Positions 52,035-62,586 of a DNA stretch of 64,000 bases are shown here, piece after piece. The DNA lies in NCBI GenBank assembly GCA_002409745.1, contig DHOU01000010.1, positions 39,945 through 103,944 on the forward strand. The letters run 5' to 3'. Numbering within the stretch: the stretch's first letter is position 1; every line of letters starts with the position of its first letter. This stretch comes from Bacteroidales bacterium UBA5382 (GTDB lineage: Bacteria > Bacteroidota > Bacteroidia > Bacteroidales > Dysgonomonadaceae). Both the position numbers and the translations under genes were made by a program. The notes under the pieces were generated by a model. That model did no database searches. It was not told where the DNA came from and saw only the letters and a program-made list of their open reading frames with translations.

Positions 52035-52048
52035 TTTTATTCCTATTT

Positions 52049-53668
52049 TTATCGCTTGCCTTTCTTCTGTTTCGAAGAGGGTTGTTCGTTTAATAATTTC
52101 CTGTATAGGTTTTCGTCATTCAAAATCTTCATTGCCGCCTGAAAGCTCCGGTCGGCTTCATTATGCACGCGTGCGCCGTAATGCGCATCGGCATACAACA
52201 GGGAAGCTATCCGGCTTTTCAGTTCGACATCGATACTTTCCTTTGCCGACTTGTCCGCATTCGGGACAGCAATGCCGACAGCTTCCGCCTCTGCAATCAA
52301 TTTATTCCTTAACGAATCCGTCACGGCAAAGTTTGCCGAAAATGCAGCGAAATCAGGATGCGATGCCGTAAGAGGCGTCCGGTTTTGCTCTACGTACTCG
52401 AAGCACAAGTTGGTAACCAAACCGCTGTTCATCAGGTTGGTCATCCAGTCGCTGTATAAATGGATGTTGATGGGGACGAAATAATCGGGCATGATGCCTC
52501 CGCCGCCATATACGATTCGTTTGTTCGTCAGCGTACTGAATTTCAATGAATCGGCAAATGATACATGCCCCTCTTCCAGGAGTTCTTTCGATTCCATCCG
52601 CCGGTTGAACTCATTGTAATAGTCTTCCCTGCCTTTGTCGTACGGCCTTTGTATCGAACGGCCGGAAGGGGTGTAATAGCGTGCGCCGGTAAGATGCAGT
52701 TCCGATCCGTCGGGCAGCGGAAAGGTGCGTTGCATGAGTCCCTTGCCGAAACTCCGGCGCCCTACGATAACCGCCCGGTCCCAATCCTGAAGCGCTCCGG
52801 CGACAATTTCGCTCGATGAGGCCGTGATCTCGTCTATCAATACAACCATTTCGCCGTCGTAGAAACGTCCGAATCCTCCCGTAAAATAGTAATCTTTTGC
52901 TCCGGTATTGGATACGGAATAAAAGACGATTTTTCCTTTCGGAAGAAATTCATCCGCTACCCCTATGGCCGCTTCCACGTAACCGCCGCGATTGCCTTGC
53001 AGGTTGAAAATTAATTTTTTCATGCCCTGGTCTTGCAATTTTTCTATTGCTTCGTCGATTTCTTTCCGCGTAGTGTTGTTAAAAATGGCAAGCGAGAGGT
53101 AGCCGGTTTCTTTATCGACCATATAGGCTTCCTGTACCGACCGCTCGATGATGTTTTCCCGTATGATCGGCACCAGCCGCACGGCTTCCGCATTGGAAGA
53201 CCGTATCCCCAACACGACTTCGGAGCCGCGTTCGCCCCGCAATTTCGTTAAGATGTCTTGATTCTTCACCTCGATGCCCGTAATATCTTCCCCGTCGATG
53301 GTGACGATTCGGTCGCCCACTTTAACTCCCGCCCGCATGGCCGGCCCGTCGGGATTTACCTGTATGATGCGCGTCGATTCGTTATCTTTAAGATATTGAA
53401 TTCCGATACCGGCAAAAACACCTTCCATCGCCGATTTCATGGCCTCCGCCTCCTCCCGGCTCACGTACTGCGAGTGCGGATCCAAATCGGTGAGCATCGC
53501 CCCGATCGCGACATCCACCAAATGCTCGTCATCGACCGGATCGACATAATGGTTTTGAACGAGTTTAAGCGCTTCCTCAAACTTTACTTTGGGGTTCATC
53601 TGTGCAAATGCCGCCGGATCCATCAAGACAAGCGCGCAAAGAATAAACAAGATGGATTTATTTTTCAT
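52049..53668 (-). CDS. S41-family C-terminal-processing-like protease
   Basis: The 539-residue exported protease has a signal peptide (1-22), a PDZ domain (about 85-165, GIGIQYLKDNESTRIIQVNP) and a C-terminal S41 domain. The Ser/Lys dyad is Ser286 in ITASSSEIVAGAL and Lys309 in GRRSFGKGLMQ. The usual DLRGNPGG stretch is NLQGNRGGY here, a mild departure. Members cut proteins near C-termini in the periplasm. Its start overlaps the preceding TlpA-like gene by 11 nt, so the two are coupled. The C-terminal tail is very basic (SKQKKGKR). Confidence 0.9.
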   Translation of the reverse strand: MKNKSILFILCALVLMDPAAFAQMNPKVKFEEALKLVQNHYVDPVDDEHLVDVAIGAMLTDLDPHSQYVSREEAEAMKSAMEGVFAGIGIQYLKDNESTRIIQVNPDGPAMRAGVKVGDRIVTIDGEDITGIEVKNQDILTKLRGERGSEVVLGIRSSNAEAVRLVPIIRENIIERSVQEAYMVDKETGYLSLAIFNNTTRKEIDEAIEKLQDQGMKKLIFNLQGNRGGYVEAAIGVADEFLPKGKIVFYSVSNTGAKDYYFTGGFGRFYDGEMVVLIDEITASSSEIVAGALQDWDRAVIVGRRSFGKGLMQRTFPLPDGSELHLTGARYYTPSGRSIQRPYDKGREDYYNEFNRRMESKELLEEGHVSFADSLKFSTLTNKRIVYGGGGIMPDYFVPINIHLYSDWMTNLMNSGLVTNLCFEYVEQNRTPLTASHPDFAAFSANFAVTDSLRNKLIAEAEAVGIAVPNADKSAKESIDVELKSRIASLLYADAHYGARVHNEADRSFQAAMKILNDENLYRKLLNEQPSSKQKKGKR

Positions 53669-55667
53669 TTTTCAATGTTTCAATAACCAATGATAATTCG
53701 TCGGATAATTCGCTCGGACTTCCCGAATATCCTTCCGATGAATAGCGGATAATTCCGTTTTTAAGCACAATCTTCCGGGGAATGGACGAATCGGAAAAGA
53801 CAGGGCCTACCAACTGTTTGAACAATACGTTTTGTGATTTTGTATCCGCATTAAAGCCGTCATGCAGATGGTTGAACCGGTATCCTTCTTCCCGTAAGAA
53901 ATGAACCGATTTACTTTTATAATCGCCATTCTGCATGGTACCTATCAAATAAACTTCCACTTGCGGATCGGCGGCGTATTTATCCGCCAGCAGTTGCATT
54001 CCCGGTAAGGCGCGCAGGCAGGGAGCGCACCAGGTGGCCCAGAAATCGACGACGACGATCTTATCTTTCCATTCACTCAACGACACAAAGTTTCCGTCGG
54101 CGGCTTCCAACTGGAAGTCGGGCATCGGATAATCGACCTTATGCTTTTCGACGTAGGCTTTCAGGCGGTTTTGCTCTTCACCGGATTTAAGCGATGCGAG
54201 GTACGCTTCGTAACCTTCGTCGCTGCCGCCATGCAAGCCGGAATAGATGCTCTTGAGTTTTGCGAACATCTCCGGCGTTACGGCATTGGCGTTGACGCTT
54301 TTTTCCAGCAAGGATTGTATTTCGCTATCCCGGCCGGTCTTTTCGAGTATCTGCATGGCGATCTGATTCAGATCCGAGTTGCTGTAACGCCCCTTAGCGG
54401 ACAACTGCGCGAGATATTTATACGCCGCTTCATATTCTCCTACATCGTTCAGCAGGGAGATATGCGTAAATAAGCGATCGTCCAATTGTTCTTGGGCGGT
54501 TCTTAAGGCCCTTTCCTTAGTCGTTTCGGGATTATCGGCGTAGGAATAGTCCTTTTTTCGAGAAATAAGCAACGGGAGTACTTGCTCGGAGATATGATAG
54601 AGCGTATCCTTTCCGACCGTATTCAGCATGTAGGCCCGGGTGATACTCCAACGCATCAGTTCGTTCCCCGTTTTGAAATCGACCTCTTGGAAAAGATCGA
54701 CAAACTTGTCGAATTGTTTGGAATCGAAATAAGCTGCTCCTAAACTGCGGTGTATCGTATAATAAATAAATCCCTGATTGTTCGGATGCTTTTTCCATGC
54801 ATCGTAAGGGAATCGCCGCAGGAAATCTTCATGCGAAGCAATGGTGCTTTTCAGGTCTCTGCCCGAATTCATGAGATTGCCGTGTGCAATAAGCCTTGCA
54901 GGAGCGCTGTGCGGAAAATCGTTAATGATATGCTGCTCCACCTCTTGCGACAACAAGCTGTCTTTTGCCTGAAATTTCACATAAAGATGAATATCCGTCA
55001 ACAGTTGCTCTTGAAGTTGCGGACGGGTGAACAACGCCTGCACTTGCTTCTGCAAATAAGCGGGAAACGCTTCGCGGCGGAATGCCTTTTGCAAATTCAT
55101 ATAAGCCGCAAAGCGATGCGTCTTGGCTTCCGGTTCGTTTTTATCGACCTCCTTCAATAGCTCCTCCAGATAAACGCGGTCAACGGAGGGAGCCTGCATA
55201 TAGTAATCCGTCAATTCTACCTCTGCGGACGGGGTAATGAAAGAAGCCTCTGCCAAATAGGCGCCTTGCGCGGGTTTTCCCGCCGCCGTAAAAACCCTTG
55301 TCGCATATCCCTTGTCTTTGTTGTTGTCCGAAGCATCCGGCCGGGCGAAATCTCCCTGAGCAAACTTGACTGCCACGAAAGAGGTTCCTTCGGGAATTGT
55401 AAAACTCAGGCGCCACCGGCCGTCGGCATTTTTTTGCGGGGAAAAAGGTTGTTTTATCCATTGAAAGTCACGGAAGGAATATACCAGCGCACGTACTTCG
55501 TCGCTAAATTCGAGATCGGTACCCCGGGCATTATATAAAATGGTCACTTCCTGCCCTTGCACAGGTTTCTGCGGGATAAACAGGGATGAGTCGCATCTTT
55601 CCCCACCCGACATGCGGGCAAAAGAAAACAATACGGCGCATAAAATGAAAATGTTCTTATTCATCAT
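53658..55667 (-). CDS. Large TlpA-like thioredoxin protein
   Basis: The 669-residue exported protein has a signal peptide (1-23), an N-terminal Ig-like region (about 25-165), a long helical TPR-like middle (about 165-510) and a C-terminal thioredoxin domain with active site WATWCAPC (Cys547/Cys550) and SIPRKIVL cis-proline loop. The helical middle may bind a partner protein or peptide. It lies 28 nt after SusD and overlaps the S41 protease by 11 nt. This is a different architecture from the two DUF4369 thioredoxins in the same operon. Confidence 0.85.
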   Translation of the reverse strand: MMNKNIFILCAVLFSFARMSGGERCDSSLFIPQKPVQGQEVTILYNARGTDLEFSDEVRALVYSFRDFQWIKQPFSPQKNADGRWRLSFTIPEGTSFVAVKFAQGDFARPDASDNNKDKGYATRVFTAAGKPAQGAYLAEASFITPSAEVELTDYYMQAPSVDRVYLEELLKEVDKNEPEAKTHRFAAYMNLQKAFRREAFPAYLQKQVQALFTRPQLQEQLLTDIHLYVKFQAKDSLLSQEVEQHIINDFPHSAPARLIAHGNLMNSGRDLKSTIASHEDFLRRFPYDAWKKHPNNQGFIYYTIHRSLGAAYFDSKQFDKFVDLFQEVDFKTGNELMRWSITRAYMLNTVGKDTLYHISEQVLPLLISRKKDYSYADNPETTKERALRTAQEQLDDRLFTHISLLNDVGEYEAAYKYLAQLSAKGRYSNSDLNQIAMQILEKTGRDSEIQSLLEKSVNANAVTPEMFAKLKSIYSGLHGGSDEGYEAYLASLKSGEEQNRLKAYVEKHKVDYPMPDFQLEAADGNFVSLSEWKDKIVVVDFWATWCAPCLRALPGMQLLADKYAADPQVEVYLIGTMQNGDYKSKSVHFLREEGYRFNHLHDGFNADTKSQNVLFKQLVGPVFSDSSIPRKIVLKNGIIRYSSEGYSGSPSELSDELSLVIETLKNEK

Positions 55668-55695
55668 TTTTAATTTTGAATGTTTCCGACCAGTC

Positions 55696-57051
55696 TTATC
55701 GGGGGTTTTGCCCGATTTCGGGGTTTAACTCCAATACGGTTTCCACAATCGGATAGACATACCTCGGACTATTAGGCTCTAACGTATAGGTTTGCTCTTG
55801 ATAGCTACGGGTGACCGTTTTAGTATATCCCGGGTCGAGGTTCAACCGGCGTTGGTCGAACCAGCGGAGGTCGGTTCCGACAAACTCGCGACGGCGTTCG
55901 TCTATAACCGCTTGCAACAAATCTTTATCGATGTCGGTCTCTTTGAGAGGAACATATTTGTCTGTTTCAAACCGTTTGATACGTATTTTGTTCAACATTT
56001 CTACGGTTTTTCCGGCATTTCCCTCTCGGGCGTACAGTTCCGCCCGGTTCAAGATAAGTTCCGGAACCCGTAAACCAGCATCAATCCCTTGTCCGGTAAA
56101 ATTGGGACGCAGGAAGGCATAGCCTTGCAAATACTGATCTATACCCAGATACATTTGAAAACGCAAATCATCTTCGCTGTACAAGTCGATCAATTCTTCA
56201 TTTATCGGCGCTTTTAAATTCGTTGCCGCCTTTTTCGAGAGAATGATTTCAGGATCGTCCAGCGTACGCGGAAAAGTAGAGATGTTTCCGTTATATACCT
56301 GCAAATCGTTCAACTCTTGGCTCAAATCCAATCCCAGATCGGTATATTCAGCCGCTTTGTTGAAGTCGCGCAAAACCAGATACGTCCGGGACAATAAGGC
56401 ATAGGCAGCCAGTTTGGAAGGATGATAGTTGTGTGTGGGTAAATCCGGCAGGCTTGGAAGGGCGGTTAAGACATCATCCAGAATTGTCTCATACACCTTT
56501 TGCAGTGTAACCCGCGAAAGGTCTTGAAAAAGATCCACTTTCAACAATAAAGGCAATCCCTGTTGTTCACCGGCTTTGGCGGGATCGTAAATGGGGGCGT
56601 ATTGGTTGGCTAATGACAAATAAGCAAAGGCGCGGTGTATTTTGGCCTCCGCCGCAATTAGGTTTTTATGCTCCGATGTACCGCCTTTGCTCTCCATTAC
56701 GCCGTCGAGCACCTGATTGCTAATATAAATATGTTTGTACAGATTATCCCATCCCAGATCCTGCTGATTGTCGCCATAATACGATTTCGCCCAAATAAAA
56801 GCGTTGTAAAATTCGGAATTATACCAGATATTCTTAACATCGCCAGCATGGGCGGCAACATCGTCGCTTGTGAGGAGGGGAAATACACAGGTCGTTTCGA
56901 AATTCGACTTGTAGTTTATCACGTATTCGTAATCTCTTGTATATTGCAACGTTCTGGTCGTATAGGTATCCACTTCCACATAGTCGCGGCAAGATACGGC
57001 GGCGAGTGCGATAACCGCCGTTAAACTATATAATGTATTTTTTAATTTCAT
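55696..57051 (-). CDS. SusD-like lipoprotein of the peptidase operon
   Basis: The 451-residue lipoprotein has a lipobox (LAAVSC, Cys21) followed by RDYVEVDTYTTRTLQYTRDY, helical repeats (KIHRAFAYLSLANQYAPIYD, AYALLSRTYLVLRDFNKAAEY) and the late ERRREFVGTDLRWFDQRRLN signature of SusD. It is shorter than the others here, as are many SusD proteins not tied to glycans. It sits 30 nt after the frameshifted SusC and is its presumed lid. Confidence 0.88.
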   Translation of the reverse strand: MKLKNTLYSLTAVIALAAVSCRDYVEVDTYTTRTLQYTRDYEYVINYKSNFETTCVFPLLTSDDVAAHAGDVKNIWYNSEFYNAFIWAKSYYGDNQQDLGWDNLYKHIYISNQVLDGVMESKGGTSEHKNLIAAEAKIHRAFAYLSLANQYAPIYDPAKAGEQQGLPLLLKVDLFQDLSRVTLQKVYETILDDVLTALPSLPDLPTHNYHPSKLAAYALLSRTYLVLRDFNKAAEYTDLGLDLSQELNDLQVYNGNISTFPRTLDDPEIILSKKAATNLKAPINEELIDLYSEDDLRFQMYLGIDQYLQGYAFLRPNFTGQGIDAGLRVPELILNRAELYAREGNAGKTVEMLNKIRIKRFETDKYVPLKETDIDKDLLQAVIDERRREFVGTDLRWFDQRRLNLDPGYTKTVTRSYQEQTYTLEPNSPRYVYPIVETVLELNPEIGQNPR

Positions 57052-57081
57052 AATGCGTTTACTTTTATTTTGAACGAGACT

Positions 57082-60000
57082 TTATAATGACGTATTGACA
57101 CTGATAAAAAATGCCGGCGACGGGGCTAAGTTGGTATACTTGTTCGTTACCCTGTAGTTAGGATCCACCCCATCCTTGTTTTTACGCCATAAGATTCCCA
57201 TATTTCGGATGCTTCCGGTAATATTCAACGATTTGAAAGGAGTTCTTTGCAAAAGCGATACCGGGAAATTATAGCCGAAATTAATCTGCTGCAAACGGAC
57301 GTGACTGCCGCTTATCACCAGCAGGTCCGAATTGCTGTACCGGGAGGTACTATTGAATTGATTCGGGTCATTGGTTATTCCGGGAACGTTGGTGTGCGCT
57401 TCATCGCCCGGTTTTTGCCAACGTAATGCCAGCTCCCGCTGCGCGCCGATCCGGCCGCTGTATTCGCCATCGAATGTAGGATAATTCTGGATGGATAAAC
57501 GGCGCATTACGTGCCCCAGTGAATACGACAGACGAATGCCTAACGTAAAATTCTTATAGGAAAAACTGTTCATCAGTCCTCCGAAGTATGGCGGCGTGGA
57601 GCGTCCCATATAACGAAGGTCGTCGACGTCCAGTTCGTTCATCTGCTGACCGGAAGATAGTATTTCTCCGTCTTTCGTATAAATCTGCGATTGGCCTTTA
57701 TTATCGAGTCCCGCCCAACGGTATGCATATAAGTAATCGACGGGAAGCCCTACAATGGGTCGGGAACCGCCTAAGAGCTCCGCGATATAGTCGGACTTTT
57801 CAAAACGGGAATCGGTTACTTCATTATCATTATATCCGAAATTGAATAACGTGTTCCATTTAAAGTTTCCCCGGAACCAATTTACATTTACGCCCAGATC
57901 TACGCCGTGGCTTTTCATCGTGGCGCTGTTAAATAAAAGCCTTGACCATCCGTAAGTCGGATTGAACGGTAAATTATAGAGAATATCGGAGGTCTTTTTG
58001 GTGTAATAGTCGATTGCGAAAGAAAGGCGGTTATCCCAAGTGCTGTAGTCTAATCCGACATTAAAACTCTTGACTTTTTCCCACGTAACGGTACTATTGG
58101 CGGGCGAGTCGATATAAGCTGTTTTTTCATTCGTGTCGTTATCCCTGCTTAGATTAATGACCGCCTTGTGGCCAACGCCCATGGGTACGGTTCCGTTCAC
58201 GCCATAGGTCAGCCTTAATGCCAGCGTATTTATCCAGTTGAGATCCTCCATAAAACGTTCTTTTTTGATATTCCACTTACCGCCTAACGACCAGAGGGGC
58301 TGCGCGCGTTGCTCGCGGGAAGCGCCTACCATGGTGAAATCATCGAAACGCAAACTGCCCGAAAGGACATACTTTCCATTCAGAATCGAAAAGGCCGCAT
58401 TGGAGTAATAAGAAAGCGCCCGGTGCAAATTCCTGCTGTTAGCTGTGCCGCTCCCTATCGTCATTCCCCATCCGTCGATTGTTTGGTATGACACATTGGG
58501 GTTGACGGTCGCCACTTCATACGTATCTTCGTCAAATCCGTAATATTTGTCCGAAACATTTCTGTAATCGTTTTGCCGGAATTCCGCTCCTGCCACAAAC
58601 GCCAGATTATGCCGGGCATCGGAGCCGCCGAAATTTTTATCCACATTAAATTGCGTTCTCAATACATATTGCCATCCGTTATAATTCCTGACGGATATCG
58701 CGCCGCCGAGGGGAACGCCATAGACGAATTTACCCTTCGAATCGAAGTCGTACCATAATTGATCATATTACGCATGACGTAGCTGGATTGATAGTCTATA
58801 TTTTCGCCGTTTTCAATATCGCGTTGCAGTTGCCCCTGGATGGAAAAATCAGCCCAGGAAGTCAATTTGGTATTGATATCCAAATTAAAACGGAAGCGGT
58901 TTGATTGCGAAACATAGTTTGTCGCGTCCAATTCTTCGATGGCATTATAATGCCAGTCGAGATATCCTTTATTCTCAAAGTCTTCTATCACTTCTTTCCG
59001 GTAACGCAGATAGTGTTTAATATTGTTTCCCTGCGCATCTTTAAGCAGTTCGTAGGGACGTAATCCTTCGAGCCCGGATATGGCATTAATAGCGGCCGCG
59101 TTACTGACAGTGTTGCTGTAATTGTAATTAAAGCCGGTTGTCACCCGAACGCGATTGTCGAATAAGTTGTTGACGATATTCGTCGTCAAAAACATGCTTT
59201 CGCCCTTGTTGCCTTTGAATACGGGAACATCTTTGCTGTAATTTCCGGAAATGAAATACGTGGTATTGTTTCCCCCGCCGGAAATAGAAAGGTTGTATTG
59301 TTGCGATGTCGCATTCTGCAACAGGTAATCGCGTATCTGGCTGAAATTATTAACCGATGCAAGCGAAGCCAAAGCGGCATCCCTTTCAGCCTCGGTCGCC
59401 GTTCCGCGGCGAACTTTAAACATCCATTCGTTGGCTTCGCTAAGGGGAGGATTGCGATTAAAGGCCGCCCAGGGATCTTTTATAGACGTATCTTTAATCA
59501 TCCCTTTATCGAACAATTCCTGTTCCAAATCGATGTATTGGGCCGAAGTCATTTGGTCGAGTTTACTCACGCTCACCGGCGCGGAAAAGTTCAGACTGGT
59601 GCTGAAATTGATGCTCGGCCGTTCATTCCGTCCGCGTTTGGTTTCTATGACAATCACGCCGTTAGCAGCTTTCGCACCCCAAATAGAAGACGCCGCAGCA
59701 TCTTTTAAGACAGTGATGCTCGCGATATCGTTCGGATTCAGCATACTCAGAATGGAGCTTCCGGTGAACGTTTCGTTAGCACTCGTCAATTTAAAGGGTT
59801 TGTCATCGGTTTCCGCCATGGGAAAACCATCCACGACTATAAGAGGGTCCTTGGTGGCGCCTCGGCCAAAACTATTAATACCCCTTATCTGTATGGAGTT
59901 GCTGGCCGGATCGACATACATTCCGGGAGCTAAATCCTGGATACGTTCCATAATATTGATGGTGGGGATTTCTTGTAATTCTTTGGCGGTTATTACCGAA

Positions 60001-60410
60001 GCAGCTCCGGTAACACGTTCTTTGGGTAACTTGAAGTATCCCGAGGAAACCACCGTTATTTCTTCCAGGACATTTTCCGTCGGATACAACGTAACATTCA
60101 TATGATCGGATTCTCCTATCTCCTTACGTTGCGGTTCCATGCCGATAAAGCTAAAATTTAAGGCTTTGGTCGGCTGCGTCAAGCGGATATGATAGCTTCC
60201 GTCGCTGCTGGAAATAACGCCCATGCGTACCCCCACGCCTTCGGCGGTAACGGTGGCTCCGATAAGAGGATTTCCCTCGTGATCTTTGATAAATCCCGTA
60301 ATGGTACGCCATATTTGATCCTGCTGTTGTCCGGTTGAGGACTGCGCTCCTACAGACTCAGATAGTATAATAAAGAGTCCCATTAGAAAAATAAATAAAT
60401 TCTTTTTCAT
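57082..60410 (-). pseudogene. SusC-like TonB-dependent transporter, frameshifted
   Basis: Two overlapping frames together make one SusC of about 1109 residues. The first part (from ATG 60410; ATG 60416 is also possible) holds the signal peptide, the carboxypeptidase-regulatory-like domain (TITGFIKDHEGNPLIGATV) and the plug (DAAASSIWGAKAANGVIVIE). It runs to MRNMINYG and then goes out of frame near 58752-58754. The correct barrel sequence continues one base over as YDFDSKGKFVYGVPLGG and on to the end at 57082, closing with FFISVNTSL. A single missing base explains this. It may be a true mutation, phase variation or a sequencing error; there is no long homopolymer at the site. The rest of the gene looks fully conserved, so the change is recent or technical. 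Confidence 0.85.
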
Positions 60411-60631
60411 AAACATTTTATTTGAATAGGATGAATATTTTGTCGATAACCTTTCAAGCAATAAGCTTGTTTTATAAATCTCCCCGCGTAATTAACAATC
60501 TATTTATATTGGCGGCTAATAGGGCCTTAATTGTTACGGAAAGCAAAGTAAATAAAAAGAATTGTTATGATAAGCAGCCACAACATATCAATATCGACAA
60601 TTGATGTTTCAGTGATATTTTTTTGTTGTTT
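60411..60631. other. Intergenic between regulator and SusC
   Basis: This AT-rich gap separates the TPR/AraC gene end (60632) from the SusC start on the minus strand. A near-consensus -7 box TTACTTTG (60544-60551, minus) is the only promoter candidate. The likely regulator operator would be here but no obvious repeat is visible. Confidence 0.35.
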
Positions 60632-62404
60632 TTATATTCCGTATTTGCCCGATGTCTGTATTTTTTTTCGGTAAAGTGACGGCGTCATCCCGACAGCCGC
60701 CCTGAAAGCGGAATAAAAGGTATTGATCGATTTAAAGCCCAAATTTGCCGATAAGGTTTTAAGCGGAATATCATTATCGGGATCGGAGAGAATAGCGACC
60801 GCTTCCTCGATACGGAACAAATTAATGAAACGGTTAAAAGATAAGTTGGTGTGTTTATTGATGACCTGAGACAGATACGTTCTATTCGTATGAAGAAGCG
60901 TTGCTAACTTTTCTTGCGTTAAATTATTCTGCCTGTATATATATTCTTCGCGCATAAGCTTATTCAGCTCTTCATACAATTTCTTTTCCTTCTCATCGGA
61001 AAGAGAAGAAACGGAATATTTTTCTACGACAAGGTCTTCTTCCCGGGTTTGTTCCGAAGTATTTACTTGTGAGCTTAAAACATCGCCTCTATTCGTCGAA
61101 GGCCCCTGATGTTGCACGGCAACCTGAAGGAACTGTTTTTTCTTTCTATTATACACTAAAAGCGCTCCGCAGAAGGTAATGATACAGATTGCGAATGCAA
61201 GAAACAACAGTCCCGCATTCCGGCCGGAGATGGATAAAAACGACTCGCTTTGATCCGATTCGTCATTATTCGCCTTTTCAATCGTATATTTTATATTCAA
61301 TTCACTAAGATGACGTTCTTTATCGGAATCAAAAATGCTGTCGGACAGATTGAAAAATGTTTTATAATATTTCAAGGCATTTTGATAATCGCCTTGGCGT
61401 TCATACGCTTTTGACAAATATTCATATAGCTCGAAAATATAAATGGTGTTATTATTTTGCAAAGAAACATTCAAGCCTTCCTGCAATAGCCGTATGGACT
61501 CTTGATACTCGTTCTTGTTTAAGAGCGCTTTGGCAAAATTCAAATAGGTATTCGCCACGGAAGAAGCTTTCGAGATATCTTTATATTGCAGCGCTTCGGT
61601 AAAGGTTTTGATGGCGGAATCGTAATCGCCTAATTCCAATAATATATTTCCATACAAATTATAGACATTCGTTTTATCATAAAAGTCATCTTTTGTCATA
61701 AGATATTCTGCCTCTTTTATATATTTCAACGAGTTCTCAAAATCCTTCATCAGGAAATACATATATGCCGAATTAACGGCTCCACAGAAAATAAGGAAAT
61801 CATCTTTTTTGGAATGCCCTAATTCATAGCATTCCAGCGCATATTTGAGGCCTTGAGGATCTTTCTTTAAATAATATATTCCTGCTATATTGCACAGCAA
61901 GACGGAATATAAACGGCTATTCGAACTTCTTTTGGCGGCTTCGATGCCTTGAAAAAAATAATCGACGGACCGATAATAGTCCATATCGACATTTGCCGCA
62001 TAAAGCCCTAACCCATTATAGACAGAAGAAAGAGCCGAATCATTGGACAGGGCGATTGCCTGCTTCTCCGATTTATCGAGGTAATATTTCGCATCCTGTT
62101 CTTGTCCATGCATCAAGAAGGCTTGCCCTAAATATACCGATGCATACATTTCGGAAACCAGATCGTTTGTTTTCCTGGCAATGCTGTCCAAAGCACGCGC
62201 ATAGAATATGGTCTGCGGATAATCGCCCCTATTGAGAAGCAACCCGGCAATGCGATTTAAATATATTTTATTGCCCTTATCTTTCTCTAATTTGATTTTC
62301 AGTTGAGTTATAGCATCTCCGGGAGCTTCATCCTTGTTGGAAAAAACGCCCCATGAATTATAGAATAACATCATTAAAACTAAAAATACAATCCGAGATT
62401 TCAT
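60632..62404 (-). CDS. TPR-transmembrane-AraC-type regulator (copy 2)
   Basis: The 590-residue protein has a signal/anchor at residues 1-20, a TPR region (about 35-375), a transmembrane segment (about 396-416, LLFLAFAICIITFCGALLVY) and an AraC-type DNA-binding domain (about 490-585; LLHTNRTYLSQVINKHTNLS and NLGFKSINTFYSAFRAAVG). No histidine kinase or receiver domain is present. It is a clear paralog of the protein at 12424-14316 over the whole length, including SSVYNGLGLY and YALECYELGH. It lies directly upstream of the frameshifted SusC operon and presumably senses its substrate from the periplasm. Confidence 0.88.
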   Translation of the reverse strand: MKSRIVFLVLMMLFYNSWGVFSNKDEAPGDAITQLKIKLEKDKGNKIYLNRIAGLLLNRGDYPQTIFYARALDSIARKTNDLVSEMYASVYLGQAFLMHGQEQDAKYYLDKSEKQAIALSNDSALSSVYNGLGLYAANVDMDYYRSVDYFFQGIEAAKRSSNSRLYSVLLCNIAGIYYLKKDPQGLKYALECYELGHSKKDDFLIFCGAVNSAYMYFLMKDFENSLKYIKEAEYLMTKDDFYDKTNVYNLYGNILLELGDYDSAIKTFTEALQYKDISKASSVANTYLNFAKALLNKNEYQESIRLLQEGLNVSLQNNNTIYIFELYEYLSKAYERQGDYQNALKYYKTFFNLSDSIFDSDKERHLSELNIKYTIEKANNDESDQSESFLSISGRNAGLLFLAFAICIITFCGALLVYNRKKKQFLQVAVQHQGPSTNRGDVLSSQVNTSEQTREEDLVVEKYSVSSLSDEKEKKLYEELNKLMREEYIYRQNNLTQEKLATLLHTNRTYLSQVINKHTNLSFNRFINLFRIEEAVAILSDPDNDIPLKTLSANLGFKSINTFYSAFRAAVGMTPSLYRKKIQTSGKYGI

Positions 62405-62433
62405 TCAGTTAAATGAATAAATAGAACCAACTA

Positions 62434-62441
62434 CAAAAATA
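62434..62441 (-). promoter_or_regulatory. -7 element for the second TPR/AraC regulator
   Basis: TATTTTTG on the minus strand fits TAnnTTTG and lies 30 nt before the ATG at 62404. A T-rich region is found about 20 nt further upstream. The rest of 62442-62586 shows nothing recognisable. Confidence 0.45.
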
Positions 62442-62586
62442 ACGGATTTATTCGGTCTGTAAAAAAGGATGGGCAACTAATCTATAAATGTCTATTAAAT
62501 AAAACAATAATGTCATGATAAATCCGTCCGTAATGCATGCTTGCTTCCCGGAGAGACACAGAAGAGACTCGATCAGCTTATCCGTT

